Below are positions 17,564 through 24,180 of a stretch of 64,000 bases of DNA, piece after piece. The first letter of the stretch is position 1, and each line of letters opens with the position of its first letter. The position numbers and the translations under genes were made by a program. This stretch comes from Lacihabitans sp. LS3-19 (lineage in GTDB: Bacteria > Bacteroidota > Bacteroidia > Cytophagales > Spirosomataceae), in contig NZ_RJUA01000001.1 in NCBI RefSeq assembly GCF_024343575.1, positions 248,001 to 312,000 of the forward strand, read 5' to 3'. Below the pieces are notes generated by a model. The model had not been told where the DNA came from and made no database searches. It was given only the letters and a program-made list of their open reading frames with translations.

Positions 17564-18529
17564 TTGCCTTTTTTTCAGGATAACTTTACAATTCTAAATG
17601 GTATCGATTTGAAAAGATTTTCTACAAAGAATAATTTAGCGAAAAACGTTTTGCATGTCCGAAACAAGCATATTGGTCAGTATAATTTTGAAGCCTTAAT
17701 TAAAACTTTGCCTGATTTGAAAGGTCTAGTTTTTGAAAACAAATTCGGCACGCAAACCATTGATTTTGCCAATCCAGAAGCTGTCAAAATGCTTAATAAA
17801 GCACTTTTAGCTTATCATTATGACATCAAAAACTGGGAAATTCCTTTAAATTATCTTTGTCCACCGATTCCAGGCAGGGCTGATTATGTGCATTATTTAG
17901 CAGATATTTTGGCAGACGAAAATGGAGGAAAAATACCCCAAGGAAAGACAATTAAGTGTCTTGATATAGGTACAGGTGCCAACTGTATTTATCCCATTAT
18001 TGGCCATCAAGAATATGGATGGAGTTTTGTCGGAACAGATATTGATTCTCTTGCTGTTAAAAAAGCCGAAGCAATTGTAAGTCAAAATGAAAATCTAAAT
18101 GGCGATATTGAAATAAGGTTACAAAGCAATAGTAAACATTTTTTCAAAGGCATAGTCAAACCAGACGAAAAGTTTGATTTGACGATGTGTAATCCGCCAT
18201 TTCATGCATCAGCTGAGGAGGCGGCAGCTCAAAGTCTGAGGAAAGTGAATAATCTTACAGGAAAACAAAATACAAAAGCAAAGTTAAATTTTGGTGGTAA
18301 AAACAACGAACTTTGGTATGAAGGAGGAGAGCTTTGGTTTATAATTTCTATGATTCGGGAGAGTGTAGCATTTGCAGATTCCTGCCGATGGTTTACAAGT
18401 TTGGTTTCAAAAAAAGAAAACCTTGCCGGTATCTATAAAGAATTAGAAAAGGCAAAAGTAAAGCAAACCAAAACCATAGAAATGGCTCAGGGTCAGAAAG
18501 TTAGTCGGTTGGTGGCTTGGAGTTTTTAG
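17564..18529 (+). CDS. rlmF: 23S rRNA (adenine(1618)-N(6))-methyltransferase RlmF
   Basis: RlmF methylates A1618 of 23S rRNA using S-adenosylmethionine. The match to the E. coli enzyme is clear throughout: HVRNKH near the N-terminus, IDFANPEAVKMLNKALL, LCPPIPGRADYVHYLADIL, the SAM-binding LDIGTGANCIYPIIG, the catalytic NPPF motif in MCNPPFHASAEEA, LNFGGKNNELWYEGGE and a C-terminal EMAQGQKVSRLVAWSF. The start is uncertain. No in-frame ATG exists near the N-terminus, and candidate TTG codons lie at 17564, 17609 and 17651. The last would give the MHVRNKH start closest to relatives; the longest is listed. The gene is divergent from the TonB receptor and ends just before a pair of palindromes. Confidence 0.93.
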   Translation: MPFFQDNFTILNGIDLKRFSTKNNLAKNVLHVRNKHIGQYNFEALIKTLPDLKGLVFENKFGTQTIDFANPEAVKMLNKALLAYHYDIKNWEIPLNYLCPPIPGRADYVHYLADILADENGGKIPQGKTIKCLDIGTGANCIYPIIGHQEYGWSFVGTDIDSLAVKKAEAIVSQNENLNGDIEIRLQSNSKHFFKGIVKPDEKFDLTMCNPPFHASAEEAAAQSLRKVNNLTGKQNTKAKLNFGGKNNELWYEGGELWFIISMIRESVAFADSCRWFTSLVSKKENLAGIYKELEKAKVKQTKTIEMAQGQKVSRLVAWSF

Positions 18530-18533
18530 TGGT

Positions 18534-18598
18534 AGCAATTTTTCAAATTGCTAAATAGCATAATGTGAATCTTTATTTGCTACAATTTGGAAAATTGT
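18534..18598. terminator. Two tandem palindromes between rlmF and the chitinase gene
   Basis: AGCAATTT / AAATTGCT with a TTC loop (18534-18552) and ACAATTT / AAATTGT with a GGA loop (18582-18598) are both perfect hairpins and resemble each other. The two outer arms can also pair across the whole 75 bases. Between convergent genes they probably act as a bidirectional terminator; a REP-like repeat is the alternative. Confidence 0.5.
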
Positions 18599-18610
18599 GC
18601 CACCGTCGTG

Positions 18611-19555
18611 CTACTTCGCCCGCTCAATCGCCTTCAAAAGTGACCATTCATCGTTTGTATCGCTAGAAATTTCCCATATCATTACGCCTGCACAGCCACG
18701 TTGTTTGGCAAGTTTTACTTTTGCCTCGATCGTAAATATCCCATTGTAAAACGCTCCCTTCCAATAATCATCGTAAGGACTAGCCCCGTCTTCTAGTAAT
18801 TTTTTATAGTTCGGCCCGTAATTTCCCATACCTTTTTTTGAATAAAACGGTAAGCCAAGCGTAGCTTTCTGTGCTGGTAAACCTCTCTCTATTAACCAAT
18901 AATCTAAACTTTTTTGGGCGAGAGAATAGGGTGAATGAGCACGGATATAGTCTGGTCCGTAGTCATCATCATAAGCCATCAGATTGAGCCAATCCATTTT
19001 CTCAAATGCTTCTTTTTTTGTACCGTAACCTTTCGGTCCATACGAAATCACGGCAGCCGTAAGTTTTTTGTTTTGTTTATGCAAAGCATCAGAAAGCTCA
19101 TCCACAAGTGCCACGTAATGATCAGCAGATGGACTGTCTTCATCTGGATATTCCCAGTCAAGATCTACGCCATCTATGTTATATTTTTTCACAAATTCCA
19201 TCACATTTTTCACAAATGTGTGTCTTCCTTCGGCTCTTTCTGCTATTTTGTGAAAACGGGTATCGTCGCCGCCGCCATCTCCTATGCCCCAGCCACCTAT
19301 CGAAATGAATATTTCTTTTTTGTTTTTATGCACAAACTTTTCGGTTCGTATCAAGTTTTCTGGATTTCTGAGCGACAGTAAAGTATCTCCCGTTTTGGCA
19401 GGTATCGCAAACGCATAATTGATATGTGTCAGCAAATCTATCTGAATTTCCTCTGGATTTTTCGTAGGTGTGTAGTATCCAATTACTTTGAATTTTTGAG
19501 CATTTGCCGTCATAAAAACACAAATACCAAAAAGGAAAAGAAATGCTTTTTTCAT
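18611..19555 (-). CDS. Secreted GH18 chitinase
   Basis: A 314-residue single-domain GH18 enzyme with a signal peptide (MKKAFLFLFGICVFMTANAQ). The catalytic signature DGVDLDWE is complete, with Asp128, Asp131, Asp133 and the acid Glu135. SIGGWG is the conserved beta3 strand, LMAYDD the beta6 strand, and GVMIWEISSD the C-terminal strand. No chitin-binding domain is present, so it probably degrades soluble chito-oligosaccharides or N-glycan-like substrates in the periplasm or medium. The gene starts 12 bases after an AraC regulator on the same strand, so the two form an operon and the regulator probably controls the chitinase. Family call is firm; chitin versus another GlcNAc-containing substrate is not resolved. 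Confidence 0.93.
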   Translation of the reverse strand: MKKAFLFLFGICVFMTANAQKFKVIGYYTPTKNPEEIQIDLLTHINYAFAIPAKTGDTLLSLRNPENLIRTEKFVHKNKKEIFISIGGWGIGDGGGDDTRFHKIAERAEGRHTFVKNVMEFVKKYNIDGVDLDWEYPDEDSPSADHYVALVDELSDALHKQNKKLTAAVISYGPKGYGTKKEAFEKMDWLNLMAYDDDYGPDYIRAHSPYSLAQKSLDYWLIERGLPAQKATLGLPFYSKKGMGNYGPNYKKLLEDGASPYDDYWKGAFYNGIFTIEAKVKLAKQRGCAGVMIWEISSDTNDEWSLLKAIERAK

Positions 19556-19567
19556 GAAATGTTTTTT

Positions 19568-20431
19568 TTACAATTTACTAAAGTTTTTCCTGAAGTTTGA
19601 AGGATTTTCGCCAGTAACTTTTTTAAAAGTTCGGTTAAAATATGATAAGCTTTCAAATCCAGAATCAAAACAGGCTTCTGAAACATTTTTGGCATTCATT
19701 AGCAGACGTTTGGCATTGTTTATTCTATAATTGTTTAGAAATTCTATAAAGCTAAGTTTAGTCATTTTTTTAAAATATCTACAAAAAGCAGCTGGACTTA
19801 GGTTGCTCAATTCGGCAACTTCGTCTATTTCTATTTTTCTATTAAAGTTTAGTTCAATAAAACTATAAAGAACTTTTAGTCGAGTTTCCTCTTTTTTGTT
19901 GAATTGGCTTTTGGGTATTTCTCGATGTAATAATTCAAAATCTTCCGCCTCTCCAAGAATTTTTAAAATCTCTAAAATAGAAATAAACTGCTCAAAATAA
20001 GGAAGTTTGTGTGCTTCTTTAAATTTTTGAGTGATCAGAATTTTTGTTTCTTTTCCAAAAGATATCCCGAATTTCGATTTTTCAAAAAGCTTATTTATGG
20101 TCCTTAATTCTGGCGTAATAGCTCCTTCTCGAAGCAAAAAATCAGGTTTAATATGTAAAACAGTCTTTTTGTATTCTGTTTTTATGCCATAATCAAAGTT
20201 TAGATGTGGAATATTGGACCCAATAAATACCAAATCGCTCTCATAATATTTAGAAATATGTTCGCCTACATGTCTTGTACCTTCTTTTGCTTCTATAAAA
20301 ACTAGCTCAAATTCTGGATGAAAATGCCAAAAGAAGAAGTCGTTTAGTTTTGGATTTATGAGCCAACTAAACGAACTATTTTGGTTTTCATAGTTTATGT
20401 TTTCTAAAGTAATTTGTGATGCATTTAACAC
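19568..20431 (-). CDS. AraC-family transcriptional regulator with cupin-like sensor domain
   Basis: About 287 residues. An AraC-type N-terminal cupin fold is seen in FFWHFHPEFELVFIE and DLVFIGSNIPHLNF. The C-terminal double helix-turn-helix spans about the last 100 residues: IEIDEVAELSNLSPAAFCRYFKK and VSEACFDSGFESLSYFNRTFKKVTGENPSNFRK. The long reading frame starts at TTG 20473, but that sits almost on the predicted transcription start and gives an implausible Ile-rich leader. GTG 20431 (then LNASQITLENINY) is therefore used; the start is not certain. It shares an operon with the GH18 gene 12 bases downstream and is divergent from the PhyH gene, so it may regulate either or both. The inducer is probably a sugar. 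Confidence 0.88.
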   Translation of the reverse strand: MLNASQITLENINYENQNSSFSWLINPKLNDFFFWHFHPEFELVFIEAKEGTRHVGEHISKYYESDLVFIGSNIPHLNFDYGIKTEYKKTVLHIKPDFLLREGAITPELRTINKLFEKSKFGISFGKETKILITQKFKEAHKLPYFEQFISILEILKILGEAEDFELLHREIPKSQFNKKEETRLKVLYSFIELNFNRKIEIDEVAELSNLSPAAFCRYFKKMTKLSFIEFLNNYRINNAKRLLMNAKNVSEACFDSGFESLSYFNRTFKKVTGENPSNFRKNFSKL

Positions 20432-20480
20432 AATAATAATGATTTGTAGGCTTTTTTTGTTTAAAAATATCAATATTGTT

Positions 20481-20488
20481 CAAATATA
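20481..20488 (-). promoter_or_regulatory. -7 promoter element of the AraC-chitinase operon
   Basis: Read on the minus strand the sequence is TATATTTG, an exact TAnnTTTG match. Transcription would start near 20474, about 43 bases before the GTG start. No good -33 TTG is seen, which fits an activator-dependent promoter. Confidence 0.45.
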
Positions 20489-20561
20489 GGCAAAAAAACT
20501 AAAAATTGTTTTTGAATAAATTGTTGAATTTTGTTTATTAAAAAACAAAACCTTAAATAGA

Positions 20562-21557
20562 ATGGAAACAGAAAATATGGGAATGGTGCCCACTATGGCT
20601 CCTACAATGATTCCCAACACCAATCACCTTGACAAACCAGGCAATCCATCCACTGCTACCAGTAGTACAATAGCTCTCAATGACCGCTCAAATGGCCAGC
20701 CTTTAAGAGTCTTGAGTGAAGAAGATTGGACGTTTTGGAAAGAAAATGGCTATGTGATTATTAAAAATGCAGTTACAAAAGAGCAAGCCTCAGCAACGGC
20801 GAACTTCCTTTGGGAATTTGAAGAAAAAAATCCTGAGGATCAGTCTACTTGGTACACAGCACCACGAGCCGAAATGCAAATGAAAGAATTGGCAGGCACA
20901 GGAATGGTGGAGGTTTATAACAATCAACATCTTTGGAATAATCGCCAGATGCAACGCGTATATGACGCCTTTGTGGACATTTGGGGTACTGAAAAACTTT
21001 GGGTGACTATAGACAGAGCAAACTTGAATTTTCCAATTCGACCAGGGTTTGAGTACAAAGGATTTATCCACTGGGACTATGACCCCGAAACCAAACCCGT
21101 AAATGTGCAGGGCGTATTGGCACTCGCTGACCAAACTGACGAAAACATGGGAGGCTTTCAATGTATTCCAGAATTATACCGCACTTATGATACTTGGAAA
21201 CTTACTCAACCCGAAGATCGCCATCGTTTCCAGCCCGATACCTCAGCTTTTGAGGGACAGTTTCATAAAGTAAAATTAGAGGCCGGGGACTTGTTGATTT
21301 TCAATAGTTTAGAGCCGCATGGCATTCAGCCAAATCGTTCTACTGACAAAGTTAGAATAGCACAATATATCTCCATGATGCCTGCTGAAGAAGATAACGA
21401 AGCCATGCGAGATTGGCGAGTAAATTCATGGAAAAACCGAATTGCACCGGAAGGTTATGCGTTTCCAGGTGATCCAAGAAATTGGGAACAAACTAAATAC
21501 GAAACAGCTGAGTTGAACGAATTAGGCAAGAAATTGCTGGGTTTAGAGAAGTGGTGA
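20562..21557 (+). CDS. Phytanoyl-CoA dioxygenase (PhyH) family protein
   Basis: A 331-residue Fe(II)/2-oxoglutarate-dependent oxygenase of the PhyH family. The iron ligands are visible as HWDYD (His170, Asp172) and the distal His253 in EPHGIQPNRS, with VRIAQY after it supplying the 2-oxoglutarate-binding Arg. The double-stranded beta-helix starts after EEDWTFWKENGYVIIKNAV, the usual family opening. The Met- and Thr-rich first 45 residues are probably disordered. PhyH relatives hydroxylate lipids, quaternary amines or secondary metabolites; the substrate here is unknown. It is divergent from the AraC-chitinase operon with 130 bases between the starts, so shared control is possible. No signal peptide is seen, so it is cytoplasmic. 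Confidence 0.9.
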   Translation: METENMGMVPTMAPTMIPNTNHLDKPGNPSTATSSTIALNDRSNGQPLRVLSEEDWTFWKENGYVIIKNAVTKEQASATANFLWEFEEKNPEDQSTWYTAPRAEMQMKELAGTGMVEVYNNQHLWNNRQMQRVYDAFVDIWGTEKLWVTIDRANLNFPIRPGFEYKGFIHWDYDPETKPVNVQGVLALADQTDENMGGFQCIPELYRTYDTWKLTQPEDRHRFQPDTSAFEGQFHKVKLEAGDLLIFNSLEPHGIQPNRSTDKVRIAQYISMMPAEEDNEAMRDWRVNSWKNRIAPEGYAFPGDPRNWEQTKYETAELNELGKKLLGLEKW

Positions 21558-21587
21558 TTCTTTGAGAAATACAAAGATTTCTGAAAT

Positions 21588-21623
21588 TACAATATGTATA
21601 TTGTGTATATAAAACATATTGTA
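21588..21623 (+). promoter_or_regulatory. Inverted-repeat operator of the toxin-antitoxin operon
   Basis: TACAATATGT (21588-21597) and ACATATTGTA (21614-21623) are perfect 10-bp inverted repeats with a 16-base spacer. The right arm directly abuts the -7 element and the spacer contains the -33 TTG, so a bound repressor would block RNA polymerase. This is the expected place for antitoxin autoregulation. Confidence 0.6.
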
Positions 21624-21631
21624 TATTTTTG
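21601..21631 (+). promoter_or_regulatory. Promoter of the toxin-antitoxin operon
   Basis: TTG at 21601-21603, a 20-base spacer, then TATTTTTG at 21624-21631 match the Bacteroidota -33/-7 consensus. Transcription would start only a few bases before the ATG at 21645, giving a very short leader. Confidence 0.65.
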
Positions 21632-21644
21632 GTAAAAAAATCTT

Positions 21645-21896
21645 ATGCGTAAGAATATAGATATAGATAATGTAACGCTAACTAAATTAAAAATACTTTC
21701 GGTATTTGAAAATTCTAGCGTAAAGGCTCTTATGGAAGAAGCAGTAAGTTTTTTTGTAGATTACAAAGAAAAAGAGCGAGTTGCATCTTTAAGCGAAGAA
21801 GAGAAAGAAGATTTGGGTTTACTTCTTTTAATGCAACAGGCAAATAGAGAAGATACCGTAGATAAGGAGGAAATAATGAATATCTTGAATAATTAA
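21645..21896 (+). CDS. Putative antitoxin of a RelE/ParE-type system
   Basis: An 83-residue acidic protein. The N-terminal VTLTKLKILSVFENSSVKALMEEAVSFFVDYKEKE looks like a ribbon-helix-helix DNA-binding unit. The acidic C-terminal half (SEEEKEDLGLLLLMQQANRED) would wrap the toxin. Its stop codon overlaps the toxin start by one base (TAATG), the usual antitoxin-first order. An inverted repeat over the promoter is the probable binding site for autorepression. The family assignment rests on size, order and context more than on a recognised sequence family. Confidence 0.75.
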   Translation: MRKNIDIDNVTLTKLKILSVFENSSVKALMEEAVSFFVDYKEKERVASLSEEEKEDLGLLLLMQQANREDTVDKEEIMNILNN

Positions 21897-22162
21897 TGGA
21901 GGTTATATTTCTTCGTTCTTTTTTAAAAGATATTCAGAAAATAAGTGATGACAACCTGAAAGATGAGATCAAGAAAGCTGTTTTTGAGATGGAGAATTTT
22001 GAAAATATTCAAGATTTAACCCAAATAAAGAAGCTAAAAGGACATCCATTTGCTTATCAGAAAAGAATAGGAAATTATAGATTGGGTTTTTATTTCGAAA
22101 ATAATAAGATAGAATTAGGTCGATTTGTGAAACGAAGTGATATATATAAACTATTTTCTTAA
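21896..22162 (+). CDS. RelE/ParE-family toxin
   Basis: An 88-residue RelE/ParE-fold toxin. The pattern is typical: an N-terminal VIFLRSFLKDIQKI strand-helix, a middle LKGHPFAYQKRIGNYRLGFYFENNKIEL beta-sheet with RIGNYRLGF as the family core, and a closing RSDIYKLF. Members are ribosome-dependent mRNA endonucleases (RelE) or gyrase inhibitors (ParE); which applies is not visible. It overlaps the antitoxin gene by one base. The C-terminal basic segment KRSDIYK fits the RelE side. A short hairpin follows at 22181. Confidence 0.85.
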   Translation: MEVIFLRSFLKDIQKISDDNLKDEIKKAVFEMENFENIQDLTQIKKLKGHPFAYQKRIGNYRLGFYFENNKIELGRFVKRSDIYKLFS

Positions 22163-22180
22163 ATTGAATTTGTAGCTATA

Positions 22181-22195
22181 GTTTCAAAGTGAAAC
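22181..22195 (+). terminator. Small hairpin after the toxin gene
   Basis: GTTTCA / TGAAAC with an AAG loop is a perfect 6-bp stem 18 bases after the toxin stop codon. No T tract follows, so termination is only a weak possibility. Confidence 0.25.
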
Positions 22196-22230
22196 ATTAA
22201 GATGTCGACCTAAATTAAATATTTTTTGAA

Positions 22231-23049
22231 ATGAAAACTCAACCTTATGTTACGCTTAATAACGGCATAGAAATGCCTTTGGTCGGTTTGGGTGTGTTTG
22301 ATATGCACAATAAAGAGGCTGAGCAAGCTATGGAATGGGCTCTTGAAACTGGCTACCGTTTGATAGATACGGCCGCGATGTACCAAAATGAGCTGCAAAT
22401 TGGAAATGCTATTAGGCACAGTTCGGTGGCCAGAGAAGAGATATTTTTAACTACCAAGGTAGACAATGCTGACCAAGGATATACTTCAACTTTACGTGCT
22501 TTTGACCACAGTTTAGAGTTGCTTCAAACTGACTATGTGGATTTGTATTTGGTACATTGGCCAATAAAACAGAAAAGAAAAGATACTTGGAAAGCTTTAG
22601 AAAAAATCTATGAGTCGGGCAAAGCTCGGGCAATCGGGGTTGCAAATTATCTAGAGCCTTTTTTAGAAGAATTAGAGGCGTATGCGGATATAGTGCCAGC
22701 CGTAAATCAAGTGGAATTTAGTCCTTTTTTAAATTTGGAAAATCTTCTAAAAAGATGCCAACAAAAAGGCACGGTGCTACAAGCATACACCCCGCTTGTA
22801 AGAGGCTTAAAAATGAACGACGAGCGATTAGTAAAATTGAGTAAAAAATACGGAAAAACACCCGCCCAGATTATATTGAGATGGAATATTCAAAAGGGAG
22901 TTTCGCCTATACCAAAATCTAGCAACCTACTGAGAATCAAAGAGAATTTTGATATTTTTGATTTTGAAATATCTGAGGAAGATATGAAGCTTATGAATAC
23001 TTTTAACGAAAACTTTAGGGTGGTAGACGACCCGATGGATTTTTTATAA
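22231..23049 (+). CDS. Aldo/keto reductase
   Basis: A 272-residue cytoplasmic NADPH-dependent aldo/keto reductase. The catalytic tetrad is present as Asp46 (GYRLIDTA), Tyr51 (MYQNE), Lys76 (LTTKV) and His109 (YLVHWP). The C-terminal cofactor-binding pattern is IPKSSNLLRIKENFDIFDF. It is closest to the 2,5-diketogluconate reductase/AKR5-like group. The substrate, an aldehyde or keto sugar, cannot be given. It converges on the MerR regulator, and the two reading frames overlap by six bases in TTATAA, which contains both stop codons. No operon partner is seen upstream except the toxin-antitoxin pair, 68 bases away. Confidence 0.92.
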   Translation: MKTQPYVTLNNGIEMPLVGLGVFDMHNKEAEQAMEWALETGYRLIDTAAMYQNELQIGNAIRHSSVAREEIFLTTKVDNADQGYTSTLRAFDHSLELLQTDYVDLYLVHWPIKQKRKDTWKALEKIYESGKARAIGVANYLEPFLEELEAYADIVPAVNQVEFSPFLNLENLLKRCQQKGTVLQAYTPLVRGLKMNDERLVKLSKKYGKTPAQIILRWNIQKGVSPIPKSSNLLRIKENFDIFDFEISEEDMKLMNTFNENFRVVDDPMDFL

Positions 23050-23919
23050 TTCAATATTCGTCAGTTGGTCTACGCCTTTAACAACAATTGAATTTGCTCC
23101 AATTTCCAAATTTTGACCAACCACTTGCATTCCAGTTAAGAAAATTTTCAAATCAGGAAAATTTTGTTCTAACTTTTTTATATAAAATTGGACATCGTTT
23201 TGAGATGGCAAAGACGTAAAAGCGGTAAAAATCGCTGTTGGCTTATTGTTTTCTACCACAAACCTAACATCTTCGAACGGCAGACTCTGGCCGAGATAAA
23301 TGACTTTCTTTTCCTCTGACTTGAAAATATAATGGGCAAACAATATTCCTATTTCGTGATATTCTCCTTCAGGAGTATAAACCACGACAGACCCTTCATT
23401 ATTATTTTTTACTCTAGGCAATTTATCTATTTCTACCATGAGTTTTTGCCGGATAAGATTCGTCATAAAGTGCTCTTGAGAAGGCCCAATAGAGCCAGTA
23501 AGCCAAAGAATCCCAACTTTACCCAAAAAAGGATAAATGACATTTATCATCGTATTTTTAAAACCGTGTTGAGCTATATTGCTGTTAAAAGTATCCTCAA
23601 ACGCTTCCTCATCAATGTCTATCATTGCTCGCGTGAGAGACTTTATCTGGTCAGGATATTGTAGCTGAACTTCGGTAATCGTATTTACTTCAGATGTAAG
23701 CTCTTCTGAACTGAGTTTCGCTATTTCTGAAATCTTGTAACCGTGATCTTTAAGCAAAGAAATATTCAAAATCTGCTTGAGGTCACTGTTGTCATAATAA
23801 CGAATGTTGGTATCGGTTCGTTGAGGTTGAATAAAATTGAAGCGTTGTTCCCAAATACGTAAAGTATGAGCCTTGATACCTGAAAGTTGCTCAAGGTCTT
23901 TGATGGAATAACTGCTCAT
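23044..23919 (-). CDS. MerR regulator with cobalamin-binding domain (CarH-like)
   Basis: A 291-residue protein with an N-terminal MerR winged helix (YSIKDLEQLSGIKAHTLRIWEQRF, then the wing DTNIRYYDNSDLKQI). A helical domain follows with the W-x9-EH motif (Trp139, Glu149, His150) and then a Rossmann-like domain with E-x-H-x-x-G (Glu186, His188, Gly191). These are the residues by which CarH/LitR photoreceptors hold adenosylcobalamin. CarH is a repressor that releases DNA when light breaks the cobalt-carbon bond, and usually controls carotenoid genes; none are in this window. The later glycine motif is altered to LTGMQVVG. The ATG at 23919 starts the MerR domain. Domain call is firm; light sensing is inference. 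Confidence 0.88.
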   Translation of the reverse strand: MSSYSIKDLEQLSGIKAHTLRIWEQRFNFIQPQRTDTNIRYYDNSDLKQILNISLLKDHGYKISEIAKLSSEELTSEVNTITEVQLQYPDQIKSLTRAMIDIDEEAFEDTFNSNIAQHGFKNTMINVIYPFLGKVGILWLTGSIGPSQEHFMTNLIRQKLMVEIDKLPRVKNNNEGSVVVYTPEGEYHEIGILFAHYIFKSEEKKVIYLGQSLPFEDVRFVVENNKPTAIFTAFTSLPSQNDVQFYIKKLEQNFPDLKIFLTGMQVVGQNLEIGANSIVVKGVDQLTNIEL

Positions 23920-24135
23920 TTTTTGTAGAGTTTTTGGTAACAAATATTAAACAAAAAAATAAATAGAATGTTTAAAAAACATTTTTAATTTCCCGAATTT
24001 TTAAAATTCAAGCTATCTAATAGGCTTTTAGAATGGAAATATTCTTTTGTTTTTAATTTTTCAGTAAAATATTGACCATAGTTTTTACAATTTGAAGGCT
24101 TTCCAATGTTTTCATTTAATTAATACCTACATAAA

Positions 24136-24163
24136 TTGGCTAATTTAAAATTGCTTATATTTG
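24136..24163 (+). promoter_or_regulatory. Promoter of the membrane AraC regulator gene
   Basis: TTG at 24136-24138, a 17-base spacer, then TATATTTG at 24156-24163 form a full -33/-7 promoter. Transcription would start near 24170, about 11 bases before ATG 24181. The TTG at 24136 is therefore promoter, not start codon. Confidence 0.65.
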
Positions 24164-24180
24164 AGAAAATATTCCAAGAA

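Noticed and set aside
24136-24180. TTG start for the membrane AraC regulator
   Set aside because: The TTG serves as the -33 element of a well-spaced promoter; ATG 24181 follows the predicted transcription start.
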